Below the pieces are notes generated by a model, which was not told where the DNA came from, did not search any database, and was given only the letters and a program-made list of their open reading frames with translations. 64,000 nt of DNA from Sitta carolinensis (Eukaryota; Chordata; Aves; Passeriformes; Sittidae): positions 1,070,501 to 1,134,500 of the forward strand of contig CM063292.1 in the NCBI GenBank assembly GCA_032173965.1. The letters are read 5' to 3'. Positions 51,701 through 63,906 of the stretch are shown here, in pieces (position 1 is the stretch's first letter; every line of letters begins with the position of its first letter). The translations under genes and the position numbers were made by a program.

Positions 51701-54700
51701 ATTTCCCTAGCGGGGTCACCTTTGTAAAGGGGCAGAAATTGCTCATTCCTGTCAGTTCCCAAGTGGGCTTTAGTGTCACAGTTCTTTTCTCATTGGGTTT
51801 TTGTGTGTTTTGGGGTCCAGGGTTGCTTGATGCTGTTGGTAAAGAGAAGCAGGAAGATGTTTCCATGGTGCAAGCTGGGAGGTTCTGGTAAGAAACGTTC
51901 CAAACAGTGTCAGGAGGAGGTTTTTATCCACTGTTGCACTTCTTACTGAAATTGGAGGAGTGTTGTGGGGTGTTTTTTACTTATTTACATATCCCACACC
52001 CCTCCCAGTGCTACTCGTGCTTGGTATTCTCCTCTAATAAAATATGTACAGACAAAAGTGCTTGTAAAATAGATAAGGGCCAGGTAGGAAAGTGGGTTCT
52101 GGCAGTGCTGGAGCCAACCCTCATGCCAAAAATTCCCATCAAAATTTCTCACTGCTTCTGAGCAGGAACACCTGAAAAGCAAAATCATCACCAATTTCTT
52201 CTTCCAAACTTATTTTATATAACCACTTTGTGCATGTCACCTTCAGCCACATGCAGGGACACCTCTTAGCTCACATTTGTAAATCTGATGGCTACATAGT
52301 GTTGAATAACCATGAGTTGTTTTTTTGTTTTTGTTTTTTTTTAAATACAAACAAAAAAAGTATATATTTGTGGTAATTTGAGAAGATAGATGTAGAATAA
52401 AAATCAGTCATTCACCCTAAGCTGCACGTGGTTGTTCCTGTTTTCATCAGCAGCTGGTGGATCATATATTATCAGTACCTGGCTGATCATAATTAATCAG
52501 TACCTGGCTGATTATGTTTAATCAGTACCTAGCTGATCACCTGGCTGACATTGTTTCTGGTATTTCCTTGTCCTTTGCAGGCTGAATGTCTTCAATATGT
52601 CACTTTATGGAAGTGTGGCTCACCCAGATTCCTTGATGCAGTTTTTCAGACACACCCTGACTGAGGTTCTCACCTACAACCCTGTGCTGAAAGGTGGGAA
52701 TAGGCTAGGATGGGGTCTCCAGGGATCTCCAGGTGTGTCCAGAGCTCTGTCCCACACTGAGTGGGGCCCAGCCTGGAGGACCCAGAGCCAGAGCAGCCTC
52801 CAGGCTTTTCAGCTCCTTCCCAGGGTCTGTTTAAGCAGGGTGCCAAATCAGGCAAAAAAAGCCATCTGAGGGTCATAGTTCAGGAAAGAATTTTGGGCAG
52901 GAAGATTCTAATCCCAGATCTAATCCCAGTAATTGTGAAGCTTGATGTTTTTAGGAAGAAGTGTGTTTGAGCTATGAAATCTCTGGTCAAATCCCCATGA
53001 GCTGTGATCTGGAGCTGCTTGTCTGTTGTGTGGGAGAGCTGTGTCATTGCTGGCTCCCAGATGAGAGAGGTTGATGAGGGAAAAGCTGATTCCTTGCTGG
53101 TTCTCTGTGCATGTGCCATGTCAGCCCACACACGTGTGATCACCAAAACAGCTCTGGGGTGACAGTGCCATAATGGAATGGCCCAGTCCTTGTGCCACAG
53201 CCCATGCTCCAGAGACAAATGGGAGACAGAATTCCACTGGGCAGCTTTTAATGGCTGCACAAGGGAAGCTTATGTGTTTTGGGTGTATTTTAAAACCTGC
53301 TGCTGAGGTTTTCTCTTTGTGGGTGCAGTGTCTGATGCCATCCAGATGCAGAAGGAGTGGAGCTTCACCAGGACTTCTCCCCTGCTCACTGCTCTGTATC
53401 GCAAGGTACATCTACCTGGTGTCACTCAGAGAACTTTGTTATGTTGGGTTTATGTCCACTGAAACACCTGAAATCAGATTATTGGAAGTTAGTGCAACAT
53501 TATTCAGTTACAGAATCCAAACCAATCGCCAGAAACTGTGAGGAGGGAGCCTGAAGCAAAAGAACTACAGTGGTTTTGGCAAGTGCAAAGCTCTTAATGA
53601 GAACAAAGATGCTGACTGGAGATGTGAATTTTCACTGGTACAGAATAAGACATGAGTTCTGAAAGAATGAGAATTGTACTGTTTGTTGTGGCTGGTGCTG
53701 GTTCCAGTCCAGGCTGATATTTGGGCCTGGGAAGCTGATCAAAAGCTGCAGGATAGCTTGAATATTCAAAGAAAGGCTATCTGCCTGTCAATCTTGTCTG
53801 TATGCCCTCTCTTGTGGCTGTGTGTCCCAGCTAACAGGAGCTGCCCTCTCTCCTCCAGCTGCTGGTGGCATTCAGTGTGAAGGAATCCATCTGCCAGCTG
53901 CAGCAGGTGCTGGAGACCCACGAGGTGAACTGGCAGCACGTCCTGTCCTGTGTGTCCACGCTGGTGGTGTGCCAGGCTGAGGCTGAGCAGCTCTTCAGGG
54001 GTAGGTGGGCACTGCCAGCCCCTGCAGGGAGCAGGGGACTCATGCACAGGGGCTGGCTGGGGTTCCTGCATGGGAAAGAGCAGCAGCACTTCTGCTTTTC
54101 CACTCAGAGTGCCCATGTCCGTGGTGATGTGAATGCCAGGCCTCCTGCCTGCCACTTCTCAAAGGTTGTGTGCAGCCCAGGGTGGTTGTTTGATAATTGC
54201 CTTCATCATTAATTGGCATAGTGATTACTGAACCTTAGTTCTAGCTCACCTTTGCTAGCAGAGCTTGTTTGTGAGAATTCCTTACTAATTATCCCAGTGC
54301 TGGACTCCCTGCAGGGAATCCAAGTGTGCTTGACAGTTGAAAGTGCATAAAAAAATAAAATCAGACCCCAGAGGTTCTCCAGGCTGCAATACATGTCCTG
54401 CCTTATGTTTTATCACAGATACTTGTCTTCATTTACTGCAGAAAATACAGCACTTGTCAGGAGCAAAGTGTGAGCTTATTGTTTTATGTTCCTAGATCTA
54501 CTGAGCCATCTCCTGCTTAAGGCCTTTGGGAATTATGACATGGAAAATATGATCACTGCGTTCCTGATCGCTCGTCAGGCTGCTCTGGAGGGCCCTGCTG
54601 TCTTCATGCCTTACTCTGAGTGGTTTAAGGTGAGACTAAGTGAGGCCTGACTGGTGAGCTTGGTTTTAATTGTGTGAGCAACATAGGGAATGTGGAGAAA

Positions 54701-57700
54701 GCCTTGTTCCAGACAGGATAGCCAGGAATGAGAAAGGGGAAGAAAAATAAAAAAAGAAGAAAAGTACAAGTGATTGTGTTGATATTAGGAATGACTGAAT
54801 ATTTATTACTGCCTTTGTGTCTGCAAAGAATAAATATATTTGGCTTTCCCCAGTTTTCCCTCCTTTCATCTTTTAGGTCCACCTTGCCTGTTCTAGTTAT
54901 TTGCTAGGAATGCAGACATGTAATTCCTGTTATTATCATCATCTTGGACGGATTTCAGTATCTTGATAAGCAGCACTGTTGTTGTTGCATAAGTTGGGGG
55001 TTATGGCAGAGGAAGCATTCCTGTTTCCTGGAGGTTTGCATGCAGCTGTAATTGCTGTGTTTGACCTTACAGATAATGGGTTGTTGCTTTTAACTGTAAG
55101 CAGGTGGGTATTTCAGGGATGCAAATCTCCACCTAAATTCAACCTGGAAACTCCTTTGTTATGAGTTTGCAAATCTAAGCTTAGCTTTGGCTGACAGAGT
55201 GTCCAGGAGGTATCAGAAGGTAAACTGGTTGTGTTCTCTGTAGTCCCAGACTGGTTGTTTTCCTTAGAATGCCCAGATAAACCTGTGTAGAAACCTGCAG
55301 ATTTGTCTTTCCCTCATGAATCTCAATCTTTTGGTGCATCTCAGAGTTGCCTTGTTTAACTGTTCTCATGGCAACAAACTTCCACAGATATTTCTGTAAT
55401 TCCCATGGTCCACGGGAGCCCCTCTGCTCTGGAGCCAGGCTGGGAGAGCTCACCTGGACAAGGGAAGGCTCCAGGGAGAGCTCAGAGCCCCTTCCAGCAC
55501 CTAAAGGGGCTCCAGGAGAGCTGGAGAGGGGCTGGGGACGAGGGATGGAGGGACAGGACACAGGGAGTAGCTTTCACTGCCAGAGGGCAGGGATGGATGG
55601 GATACTGGGAAGGAATTCCTGGCTGTGAGGGTGGGCAGGCCCTGGCACAGGGTGCCCAGAGCAGCTGTGGCTGCCCCTGGATCCCTGGCAGTGCCCAAGG
55701 CCAGGCTGGACAGGGCTTGGAGTACTCTGGGACAGTGGAAGGTGTGGCAGGGGATTGGACTAGGTGGTCTTTAAGGTCCCTCCCACCCAAACCATTCCAT
55801 GGGTCTATAAACTTTCTCTGGAGACTTCTCTCCAGGAAGATTCTCCTGACAGAAATGGGACGTTTGGGATCGGTGTGCTCGGTTATGGCACTGCTTGGAT
55901 GAGGATTCTCTCCACTCTGCAAGGCTGTCTTGCCATTTTCCCCTGTTTCAGGCTTCCTTTGGCAGTGCTGGTGGCCAGCACGGGAGCAGTAAGAAAACTC
56001 TGGTCTTCCTCTTCGAGTTCCTGTCAGAGCTGGTGCCCTTTGAAGCTGCACCATACCTGAAGGTGAGAAGCTGCTGGCAGAGATGGTTTTCAGGTCCAGA
56101 GCTGCCCCAAAGTGTCTGTACTTGTGCCTTTCAGTAGGTTCAGCTCATTATAAATGTTGTTATAGTAATTACATTACTTCTGGTTCATTATCCAAACCCT
56201 TTTCTTCCTGAAATAAGGAAGGACGAGATTCTTTTATTGATGGGAAAATTCCTTTCATGGAATTAAGTTTAAGCACTTCACTAATTTTGTTTGTTTGTTG
56301 TTGGAAAAAATTATGTCAGTTGCCATGAAAATGATTGATCCTTAACCAAGCAATAATGCCTTCTTTGGGGAATATTTGAGGTAAACTTTAGTCAGGATTA
56401 GTCAGTTAGAATTTTATCTGTAACAATAGTGATGCCTTCTAAAGGCTGTCCTGGAACAGACCAGACAGAGCAAAAGGATAAAGCTGGGATTTATTAAAAG
56501 GCCTCAATGAACACACCTGGGCAGCACAAGAGCCCGGCTGCCACAGCCAAGATGAACCCCAAAAATGGTCACAAAATGGACAACTGATCATGAGGGCTCA
56601 CACTTTGATAAGTTCTGGTTCATCAGCACATTGGAGTTAATTGTCCAATTATAGTTTCAGGTTATGAAGCTCCATCCCCCTTGTTGTTCCTTCTCACTTC
56701 ACCATTACTTTTGTTCTTGGGCCTGAAAGTTGTATCAGCTGTCCTTGGTCCCAAGCTGGAGAAGGAATTGGTTTGTCTCCCTGCTCTGTGAAGAGAGCTC
56801 AGTAGCACTCAATGTGAAACCCAGAACTGCTCACCAAAACAGCACAGAACCTGAAAAATATAAAAGCTAAACCTTAAGGCATCACTGGCTAAATCTCAGT
56901 GTGATTTCCACGTTTCAGGTGCACATCATGTACCCCCCCTTTGTGCCCACGAAGCACCGGGCCCTGCTCTTGGAGTACATCACTCTGGCTAAAACCCGGC
57001 TGGCCGACCTCAAGGTCAGGAAAGATTGTCTCTTTTGGGAAGAATTCTCCCTGGCTCTGTCACACCCTGCTGTGTGTGACCACCTGCACCTTTGTCCTCA
57101 CACAGGTGGCCATAGAGGACATGGGGCTCTATGAAGACCTCTCTGCCACCGAGGAGGCTGTGCAGGTACTGCTGCTCTCTCTCCCAGGTTTCTCATCAGC
57201 CACGTCCCTTCTCCTCTGGAGAAGCACTGAGGTGATCAACCTCCCTGCCATTCCAAAGCTGAGCATGCTGCCAAGCCTCCAGCTTTAAGCCAGAGGGTTT
57301 TAGTGGCTATAAATACAGGATCTCCCCAGTTCTTATGAAAACTGGAGTCATATTTTATAGGTAACTTGATTCTTTTCTGTGGAGCACTCCATCTCTGTGG
57401 TGTGGGTATTCAAAGGAGATTTGGGGGTGGAATCTACACTCTGCAGCTTCACTGTGGTGCATGATAATTTTTGGGTAACAACAGTAATTGATAAGGAGTG
57501 TTTGGCTTTATTATTCCTTCCTACATTTTGATCAGAGGATCATTTACATGATTACATGAAATACAGGCTGGAGGCAGCATAGCTGAATATAATACAAGAA
57601 ACCCAGTCCTGTGCTGAGCTCACAGGCATAAGCAAAGATTTAATTTAATTTTTTCAAGTCTGGTCTGGTTTTCAGTTTAGAAACTTGTTGCAGCTTGAGG

Positions 57701-60700
57701 TGTCTTACAACTCAAGCAAGAGAAACCCGAGGTGTCAGTGCCTCTGCCTGCAGGCACAGGCTGCAAGTGGACATGATGTGTCATTTAATTCCACACCTAC
57801 AACTAAAATAGAATCCCAATAAAGCAAATTCAGAACAGAAGAGGTAAGTTTATCATCACCCTCGATTCCTCACATTTTTCTCTTGTTCCTTGTGTGAGGC
57901 AGCCCCAGGCCCAGGCACTCCGGGATGTGGAAAAAGCCCTTCAGATATTTGAAAACACCAGGAAGATCCCAACCTCTGTGATAGAAGCCAGGTACTGTAT
58001 GCTTTTCAGCTCCTCCTGGGCTTAACTAGAATAATGATAATAATGACAATAGTTGTAGAAGCCAAGTCTGAATCAAAGGGAGGAAACAAGAAAAATTGAG
58101 GATGTGAGCAAGGGAGGTTTGGGGAAGTTCTTCCCACTTCCTGAGGAGTCATGCTAATAGAGGATATTTGTGGGGAGAGTGAAAAGGCACACTCCCCTGT
58201 GCAAAAGAAGTCCAAAAGTATTCCAATACAAAGCAAAATGAAAGAAATTTGAGACCACTGGCTAATCTGAATCTGGTTTGTCTGTGGTTATTCATGTTAC
58301 TATGAATGTTTTATATTTGCAGGAGGCAAGTTAACTCCTGAGGTGCAGAGATGGCACTTTGGACCTTTGGCATTGTTAATACTTTGCTCTGTTTATTTTC
58401 CCAGCATTTTCAGACGACCATATTACACTTCCTGGTTCCTTCCAGCTTTGCTCAAGCCTCGTGTGGTCAGTATTTGGCTTTTTTCTCTGCCCCTCCCTTC
58501 ACCTGTGTGTTTGTACACAGATAATTTGCCCCTGACCTGCCTCTTCCTCTCTTGCAGCTCCCTAAAACCCCAGATGGACTCATGGCTTTTATAGACTCCT
58601 TAAAGAGGTACTCACACGTCCCAGAGTTGTTTTCTGTGCTGCTGGGCTTTCTTTTTGGGGCATTTGAGATCAAATTATCAGAGGCTTTGGCACTTTGGTT
58701 ACAACCAACCTCTTGGCAGGCCTTGGTGGCCTTGTGGCTTGCAGGCTGTGCGTGGAGAGGCTTATCTGTGTAGTCTTCAGGTCTGTAATTAGTCCTCTGG
58801 CCACTGTGAAATCATTATTTACAAGTCCCTCAGGCTCCAGGCCAGGTACATTTTTATGCAAATCTTGAAGGATACAGCTGAATATGAAATTTCCCCGGGA
58901 ATATGAGCTCCCCCTGTGGAAGGCTTTTTGGGAGGGGATAAGGGGGGAGCGAAAGATGAGACTTAAATGTCTGTTAATGCTCAAGGGGCACGAGGATGAT
59001 GCCCCAGGAGGACACAGCTCCTCTCAGGACTCAAGCTTGCATGTTTAAAAGTGCTTTTCTGCACTGCAGGAGACACCTTTAGTTTACATCCAGCAGTTCC
59101 TCTGTAACCTCCCATGAAGGAAGAATGTTTGCAACACTGCCTGCAAATGAGGTGCTTGGTCCTGCCTTGTCATTCCAGTCTGGCTCTAAAATTAGAGACT
59201 GGATCACTGAAATTAAAGTTGCAAGAAATTAAAGCTGAGTTCTGGGGAGCCTCGTGGGACGCGTCCTTAGCAGCGAGTGCCTGCCCTGCAGAGAGGAGGT
59301 CACACCTTGCTCTCAGCATGTTTTTACATCTGTGAATGCTGCATCTCACAGCTCACACTCTTATGGCACCTTAGACACCAACTATGATATGAAGTAGGCA
59401 TTAAAACATTCATTAATGACATATACAGGATTGGGTTTGTGTGTGCTACACGTGTGCAATGCTTGCTGTGAAAGCCTCGGGTAGAAACAGCTTCCATTTT
59501 AATCATCTGCCCCTCATGTCAGATGATTAAAAAATGCTTCAGATGCTCTTTATGCTTCAGAGTCCCTCTAATTACATTTCATAGAAGGGCTGTTGTTTGT
59601 GCTTATTTAATAAAGCTGCAGTTTGTGGTTATGCAGGATAATAAATCTCTTCTTTTTCACAGAGCTGACAAAATACCTTCAAACTTGTATTCCACATATC
59701 TGCAAGCCTGTCATGCTATGAAAGAGAAGGTGCTACAAGGTAAAAAATGCAACATTTACTTATGGATCAACATGAAATGGTAATTTTTCCACTGCTGCCC
59801 TCTGGAATTGAAAATTTTCAAAGATTTATGGCTGAATAGCTATTTAATCCATACAAATAAGTGTTATGTCCTTTATGTTGTATTGAGGTGTTAAATTCTT
59901 ACTCCTGCAATGACTTCTCCTGCCAGCCCTGCTTGGGTGGGATTTTTGCAGTGCTTGGGAGCCCTGTGCTGTGCTGAGGCTGCAGATGATGCCTGAGCTG
60001 GCTGAATTCCCCCCAGAGATCTTTCCATGAATCAGCATTTGCAGCCTGAGCTGCTCAGCCCGGGCTGGGAGCCTGCTGTGCTGGGAGCCTGCTGTGCTGA
60101 TCCCCTGTGCAATGACACTTGTGCTCTCTGAACTCCTGACATCCTCTTTGAAGGGGGGATTAGGGAGATCTGGGGGTCAGGAGGGGCTGACATTGCAGGT
60201 TTATAGAGTTTATAGGTGTTGGGAGGGAGGTGGTTTTGGGTCCCATCGCTGCAGCTTTACTGGGGCAGGATTATGGATATTTAATGAGGCTCTTTAATGA
60301 GCTCTGCTGTCTCTGTCAGCAGTGGGTGTTTCAAACACACCTTCCAGTGGTTTGCACACAATGAAAAGGTCAGGCTGGGGAGCAGAGCCTGTTCCCAGAG
60401 CCTGGTGGGGATAAGTTACAGATGCACGCTCTGACCGTGGGGATAAATCTGCAGCCAAGCCTTGCTCGGGGCCTTTGGAGCTTTCTGGAGATGCTGTGGC
60501 TGGAGAGGCGTGGCAGGGCCATCCCTGGGCACTGGGGATCAGCAGCAGGCCGGGCTGGCACGGGCTGGGCTGGGGTAATGGCTGGGATGGGACAGATCCC
60601 GGCGGGATTCCGGCAGCTCCGGGGTCTCCCCGCGCTGCCACTGACCTCTAGTGGCACTGCCCGGGCCGTGTGCCACCCTCCTGAGCAGCCCAGCCCTGTC

Positions 60701-63700
60701 CCCGGCTGTCCCCTCTGCTCTCAGCCCGTCCTCCGTTCCCTACCCCACCCCGGGCTCGGCACCCAGCCGGGGTTCAGGGCAGGGCTGAGCTCTGGGCAGC
60801 CCCAAACCCCGTTTGTCAGTGCTCACTCTGGCACAGCAGTGGCTCAGGGGGCTCCAAACACCTTCTCTGACAGCGTGTTTGCAACCAGGAGCAATTTCCC
60901 CCTCTGTTACTTGCTGCTCTTGCTCCTGGCTGATTTTTTGCTGGCCCCCTACAAGAGCTGTTCCTGCCTAAGGAACTCTGGGGGATTTGGGGCTGTGGCA
61001 GTCGCTGCTGGCATCTCCTTCTAGTGGTAAAAGGGATTTCCTTTTATTCCTTCTCTTAAACAAAAGGCCATAGCATCGTGGGACATCTGGAGAAGCTGGT
61101 GGTGTATCCATGCTGTAACGTCTGCCTCTGCATTCTGAGCCTGACTCCAGTCTTGAGGACAGCAAGTGCTGCTGTGAGGGGCAGAGCTAAAGGAAGTGGG
61201 GAGAAAACTCTGAAAACAGAACTTTTTTGCCTCTCTTCTTTAAAAACTGAATTCTTTTTTGCAACTAGGCATAAATCCGTAAATTATTAATTAAGTAGCA
61301 CATCCTGAGTGTAAAAACAAAGCTCTCTGTGTGGCAGACTGACAGTTTGGGGTTTTGTTAGAGCTTCAGGAAAAGTAAATCCTGCTCCTAGAGAAAGTGC
61401 ACACAGAGATTGCTGAATGCTTTTCCTCTCCTCCTCATCTAGATGACTCCAAAGCAGAGCCCAGCCATTCCAAAGAGCCTTTTGAGCAGCTGAAGGCTGA
61501 ACTAGCTGAGCTCAGGACTCTGGTGGTGGACCAGGCTCAGTGGGAAGGTATGAGGGAGCTGCTTCTCTTTGTCTGTCCTAAAAGCTGCCTGAATAAAGTG
61601 TGGCTGGTGCTGGCCTTGGCACAGCAGGAGTTGCTGCCACTGGTACCTGAAGCTGGTAATCCTTCAGAGCTGATAATCCTTCCAGCTATGAATATGTACA
61701 TTTGAATGTCTGATGCATTCCCATGCTTAATTTGGGGCTTGTCTTTGTGATAATCACAGCAATCTCTGCAGCCCCACACCTGGTGACTGGGATCCCTTTG
61801 GAAAGCATTTTCCTCTCTGGTGTGAAAACTCTTCCCGGGGTGTGTTGGTAATATGGGAAAAAATAATGCTGCTGGTGCTGATCCGCTGGCTCCCAGCCAA
61901 CACTTTTTGCTTATTAAAACTTTTCCTAACATACTTTTGACTCTGACTGTTTAAAGTTTGCATTTTGCTGGTTCTTGCTGCTGTGGGGGGTTGTAAATGC
62001 TTCATGCCTGCTGCCCTGGTGCCCGTGTCCCCTCCCTGCAGATGTGGCAGCTCAGGTCGCTGTGGTTTCGGACAGACTGCGCGCGGTCCTGGGGACAGCA
62101 GGGAGGAGGAGGAGGCTGCTCCTCTGAATTCCCCAGTCCCAGTGGCTGTCCCTGCCCCCAGGCTGGCACCCTGCCACCAGAGCGTGAGTACCATCTGCCT
62201 TGGGCTGAGGAGCAGTGGGGCTGGGCAGGGAAAATGCATCTGGACAGAAAGGCTGCTCTGTCTGCCCAGAGCAGGAAATACACTCCTCCTTTTGTCTCCC
62301 TCATCCTGCCCTGCACAGACTATTCCTGTGTTTTAACCACCTGGAAGTTGATCTGGAGATATTTTCTACCAGAGCAGTCCTGTGTTGAGCAGGGCTTTCC
62401 TCAACAGCCATGTCTAGGTGCTTGTTGTGTGCTGGGGTCATTCCTGGGCTTAATTTTCCATCCTTAGTGGCAGTGGATCTGTACAACTTGTAGTGAACCT
62501 CATTAACCAGTTGGTTTCCTTGTTTTAATGTCAGGAACTGTAATATTACAGTTTATAATAATACAAAGCAGAAAAATATAATAACACAAAGCAGAAAACT
62601 AGGTATCCAGCCTGACAAGCAGGAGTTAGCAGTGTGGGTTTCATTCCAGCTTTATTCCTGGTGCTTTTTATTTCAGGTTGTTGATCTTCTTCTGACATCA
62701 TTCTGCCAAACCCTACTAGCTGCTTCCTCTTTTAACCCTCCTGACAGGTAAGATGGGAGTCAAAGAGTAGGAGAACCAAAACTGGGTGATAACCAGAATT
62801 CCAGCACCTGTGCAGGGCTGAGGAGGGACTTGGGGTATTCTCACCCCTGGTGCCAGGCTGGCAGCTGCAGGTGGAGTGTCTGCACTCCCAGAACTGATGC
62901 ACTCTGAGCTACATCACTCAATCAGACACGTTTCCCCTGTGTTGTTACAGATCCCTTCAGCAGAGTGGCCTCTGGCTCTGCTTTGTGCTCTGGCAGGGAT
63001 TAACCCTCCCCAAACAGTGCCCCAGCCCAGCAGTGGGGGATGGCACTGAAGCCAATCCCTTTTGTCCTTGGAATTCCTTCCCCAGGGTGGGTTCTGGCCG
63101 GGCAGCAGAGACAGCACTGCCCTGCCCCTGGGAGCTCTGCTGGTGCTCAGCTCCTCCTGTGAACACCATGGGCAGTGTGTCAGTGGAAAACCATTTTGTT
63201 GGGCAACACGGTCCTGCTGGGGAGCTGGCTGGGATCCCAGCTGCATCCTGCCCTCTCTTGCACTGCTCTGCCCTGGAGCTGGTGAATCACTGTTAAAAAC
63301 CTGGCTGAACAGTCGTTGTGACAAGCAGGAGTCCCAGGAAGTGGTGTCTAAACACAGCTCCCACCTGGTCTCCTCTGAGGATGGGTTTTTGTTACCTGGG
63401 TGGGAAAAATCCCTCCCTGACCCTGCTTTACAGCAGGGCCTTGCCGTAGGGATTCCTTCTTGCTTTGCTTTTTGATCCCATTTATTGCTCTGCCTCTGTT
63501 TACCCTGTGCCCCAGGCAGCTCCTCCTCAACTTACTGTCACCTCAGGGGCTACTGTGGCCTCCTGAGGTGACAACAAGTGTTTGAGATGCCATCCCTTGT
63601 GTGGGGCAGGGCACTGGGGGGTGTCTGTAGGGGTTCTCTGCTCAGGTACCCCAGGAGTGCCCCTTCCTCTGAGCCTGTGAATGGAATGATAATTGTGCTG

Positions 63701-63906
63701 TGTTTACAGACAAGCAGGGATCAGCTCCGGGCTGCTAAAGCACTTTTAATGACCTGTTCCTGTGTTGGGGATGAATTTAATGAGCCTGTGGTTTCACCTT
63801 CTGCAGGCAGGGCCCGTGCCTCTCCTTGGTGGTGAAGATGATGTGTGGGCACAGGAATCTCCTGCCTGCACTCCTGGGCAGGCTCTGCCAGCTTATTTAT
63901 CATCAG
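42753..63906 (+). CDS. FANCA: FANCA, Fanconi anaemia core-complex subunit (exons 1-25, 3' part off window); apparent 1-nt frame break in exon 23
   Basis: Coding exons: 42753-42792, 43849-43955, 44820-44892, 45044-45186, 45480-45575, 47218-47291, 48292-48407, 49013-49095, 49527-49560, 51821-51887, 52581-52693, 53329-53405, 53859-54000, 54496-54629, 55952-56062, 56919-57014, 57106-57165, 57903-57991, 58405-58465, 58558-58607, 59663-59739, 61443-61547, 62042-62183, 62677-62747 and 63807-63906. That is about 754 codons, roughly the N-terminal half. Matches to human include 'LEAVWHLH', '[15 protein letters not shown]', '[10 protein letters not shown]', '[12 protein letters not shown]', 'IFRRPYY', '[12 protein letters not shown]' and '[11 protein letters not shown]'. 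The protein is a scaffold of the nuclear core complex (with FANCG and FAAP20) that ubiquitinates FANCD2-FANCI at DNA crosslinks. The basic N-terminus 'GRARKRK' fits its nuclear signal. The intron 7 donor is GC. Exon 23 enters in a frame that stops at 62125 but leaves in another. Confidence 0.94.
43235..43640 (+). mobile_element. Putative solo LTR (avian endogenous retrovirus-like) in FANCA intron 1
   Basis: About 400 bp that differs in composition from its flanks and is laid out like an LTR. TATAAAA lies at 43464-43470 and AATAAA at 43563-43568, about 95 bp later, followed by a T/G-rich end ('cttttgactcattcttccac'). No internal retroviral genes adjoin it, and a clean TG...CA pair with a target duplication was not found. 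The call is moderate. Confidence 0.5.
45576..47217 (+). other. FANCA intron 5
   Basis: 1.6 kb intron with no exon or named repeat recognised. Around 46240-46840 reading frames are open, but the products have no resemblance to known families. Confidence 0.45.
47645..47778 (+). mobile_element. CR1 LINE 3' end
   Basis: 'cagggcttggagcagcctgg...gatgatctttaaggtcccttt...ttccattattccatgcta' is a sense CR1 tail in FANCA intron 6, in the same orientation as the gene. Confidence 0.9.
49561..51820 (+). other. FANCA intron 9
   Basis: A 2.3 kb intron of mostly unique sequence. The part at 51200-51460 contains 'ctatgcaaatgac' (octamer ATGCAAAT at about 51382) and 'cttttaaaggaattcc'. I could not assign any repeat or exon; it may hold a regulatory element. 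Confidence 0.4.
52471..52545. repeat. 25-bp tandem repeat, about 3 copies, in FANCA intron 10
   Basis: Units begin at 52471, 52496 and 52521 with 'atcagtacctggctgatcat'. The TGATCA core makes each unit partly palindromic. It ends about 35 bp before the exon 11 acceptor. Confidence 0.9.
55395..55808 (+). mobile_element. CR1 LINE fragment, ~410 bp
   Basis: Sense CR1 from 'gagcccctctgctctggagcc' through 'ggggctccaggagagctgg' and 'ggctgcccctggatccctgg' to the tail 'ccaaaccattccatgggtc'. It lies in FANCA intron 14, 140 bp before exon 15. The middle is very similar to the copies at 42003 and 28185. Confidence 0.93.
56450..56885 (-). mobile_element. Putative LTR fragment, antisense, in FANCA intron 15
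   Basis: A 430-bp block with an antisense poly(A) signal (TTTATT at 56490-56495) near its left edge. It carries LTR-like words also found in the element at 43235 ('cctgggcagc', 'cagacagagcaaaagg'). No retroviral gene is attached. Its right edge is only about 35 bp from the exon 16 acceptor at 56919. Confidence 0.5.
58608..59662 (+). other. FANCA intron 20 with unique, possibly constrained sequence
   Basis: A 1.05 kb, AT-richer intron without CR1. It includes 'tttttatgcaaatcttgaag' at about 58850 and a perfect 13-bp inverted repeat at 59497-59532. No exon is seen. Confidence 0.5.
59497..59532. repeat. Perfect 13-bp inverted repeat with 10-nt loop
   Basis: The left arm TTTTAATCATCTG (59497-59509) and right arm CAGATGATTAAAA (59520-59532) are exact reverse complements around 10 bases. 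Each arm holds an E-box (CATCTG/CAGATG) abutting an ATTA-type homeodomain core. Confidence 0.95.
59740..61442 (+). other. FANCA intron 21
   Basis: 1.7 kb intron, GC-richer in its middle (60050-60800, with direct repeat 'gggagcctgctgtgctg' at about 60068-60100). No exon, RNA gene or transposon family is recognised. Confidence 0.45.
62748..63806 (+). other. FANCA intron 24
   Basis: 1.06 kb intron between exons 24 and 25. An in-frame stretch after an acceptor at about 62952 is open for about 110 codons but does not match FANCA, and the phase-matched exon 25 at 63807 accounts for the expected sequence. Confidence 0.55.

Noticed and set aside
62952..63294. Alternative FANCA exon after exon 24
   Set aside because: An acceptor and open frame exist, but the sequence ('[15 protein letters not shown]') does not match the family and no phase-matched donor was found, whereas the exon at 63807 restores 'RQGP...MMCG...[12 protein letters not shown]' in the right phase.
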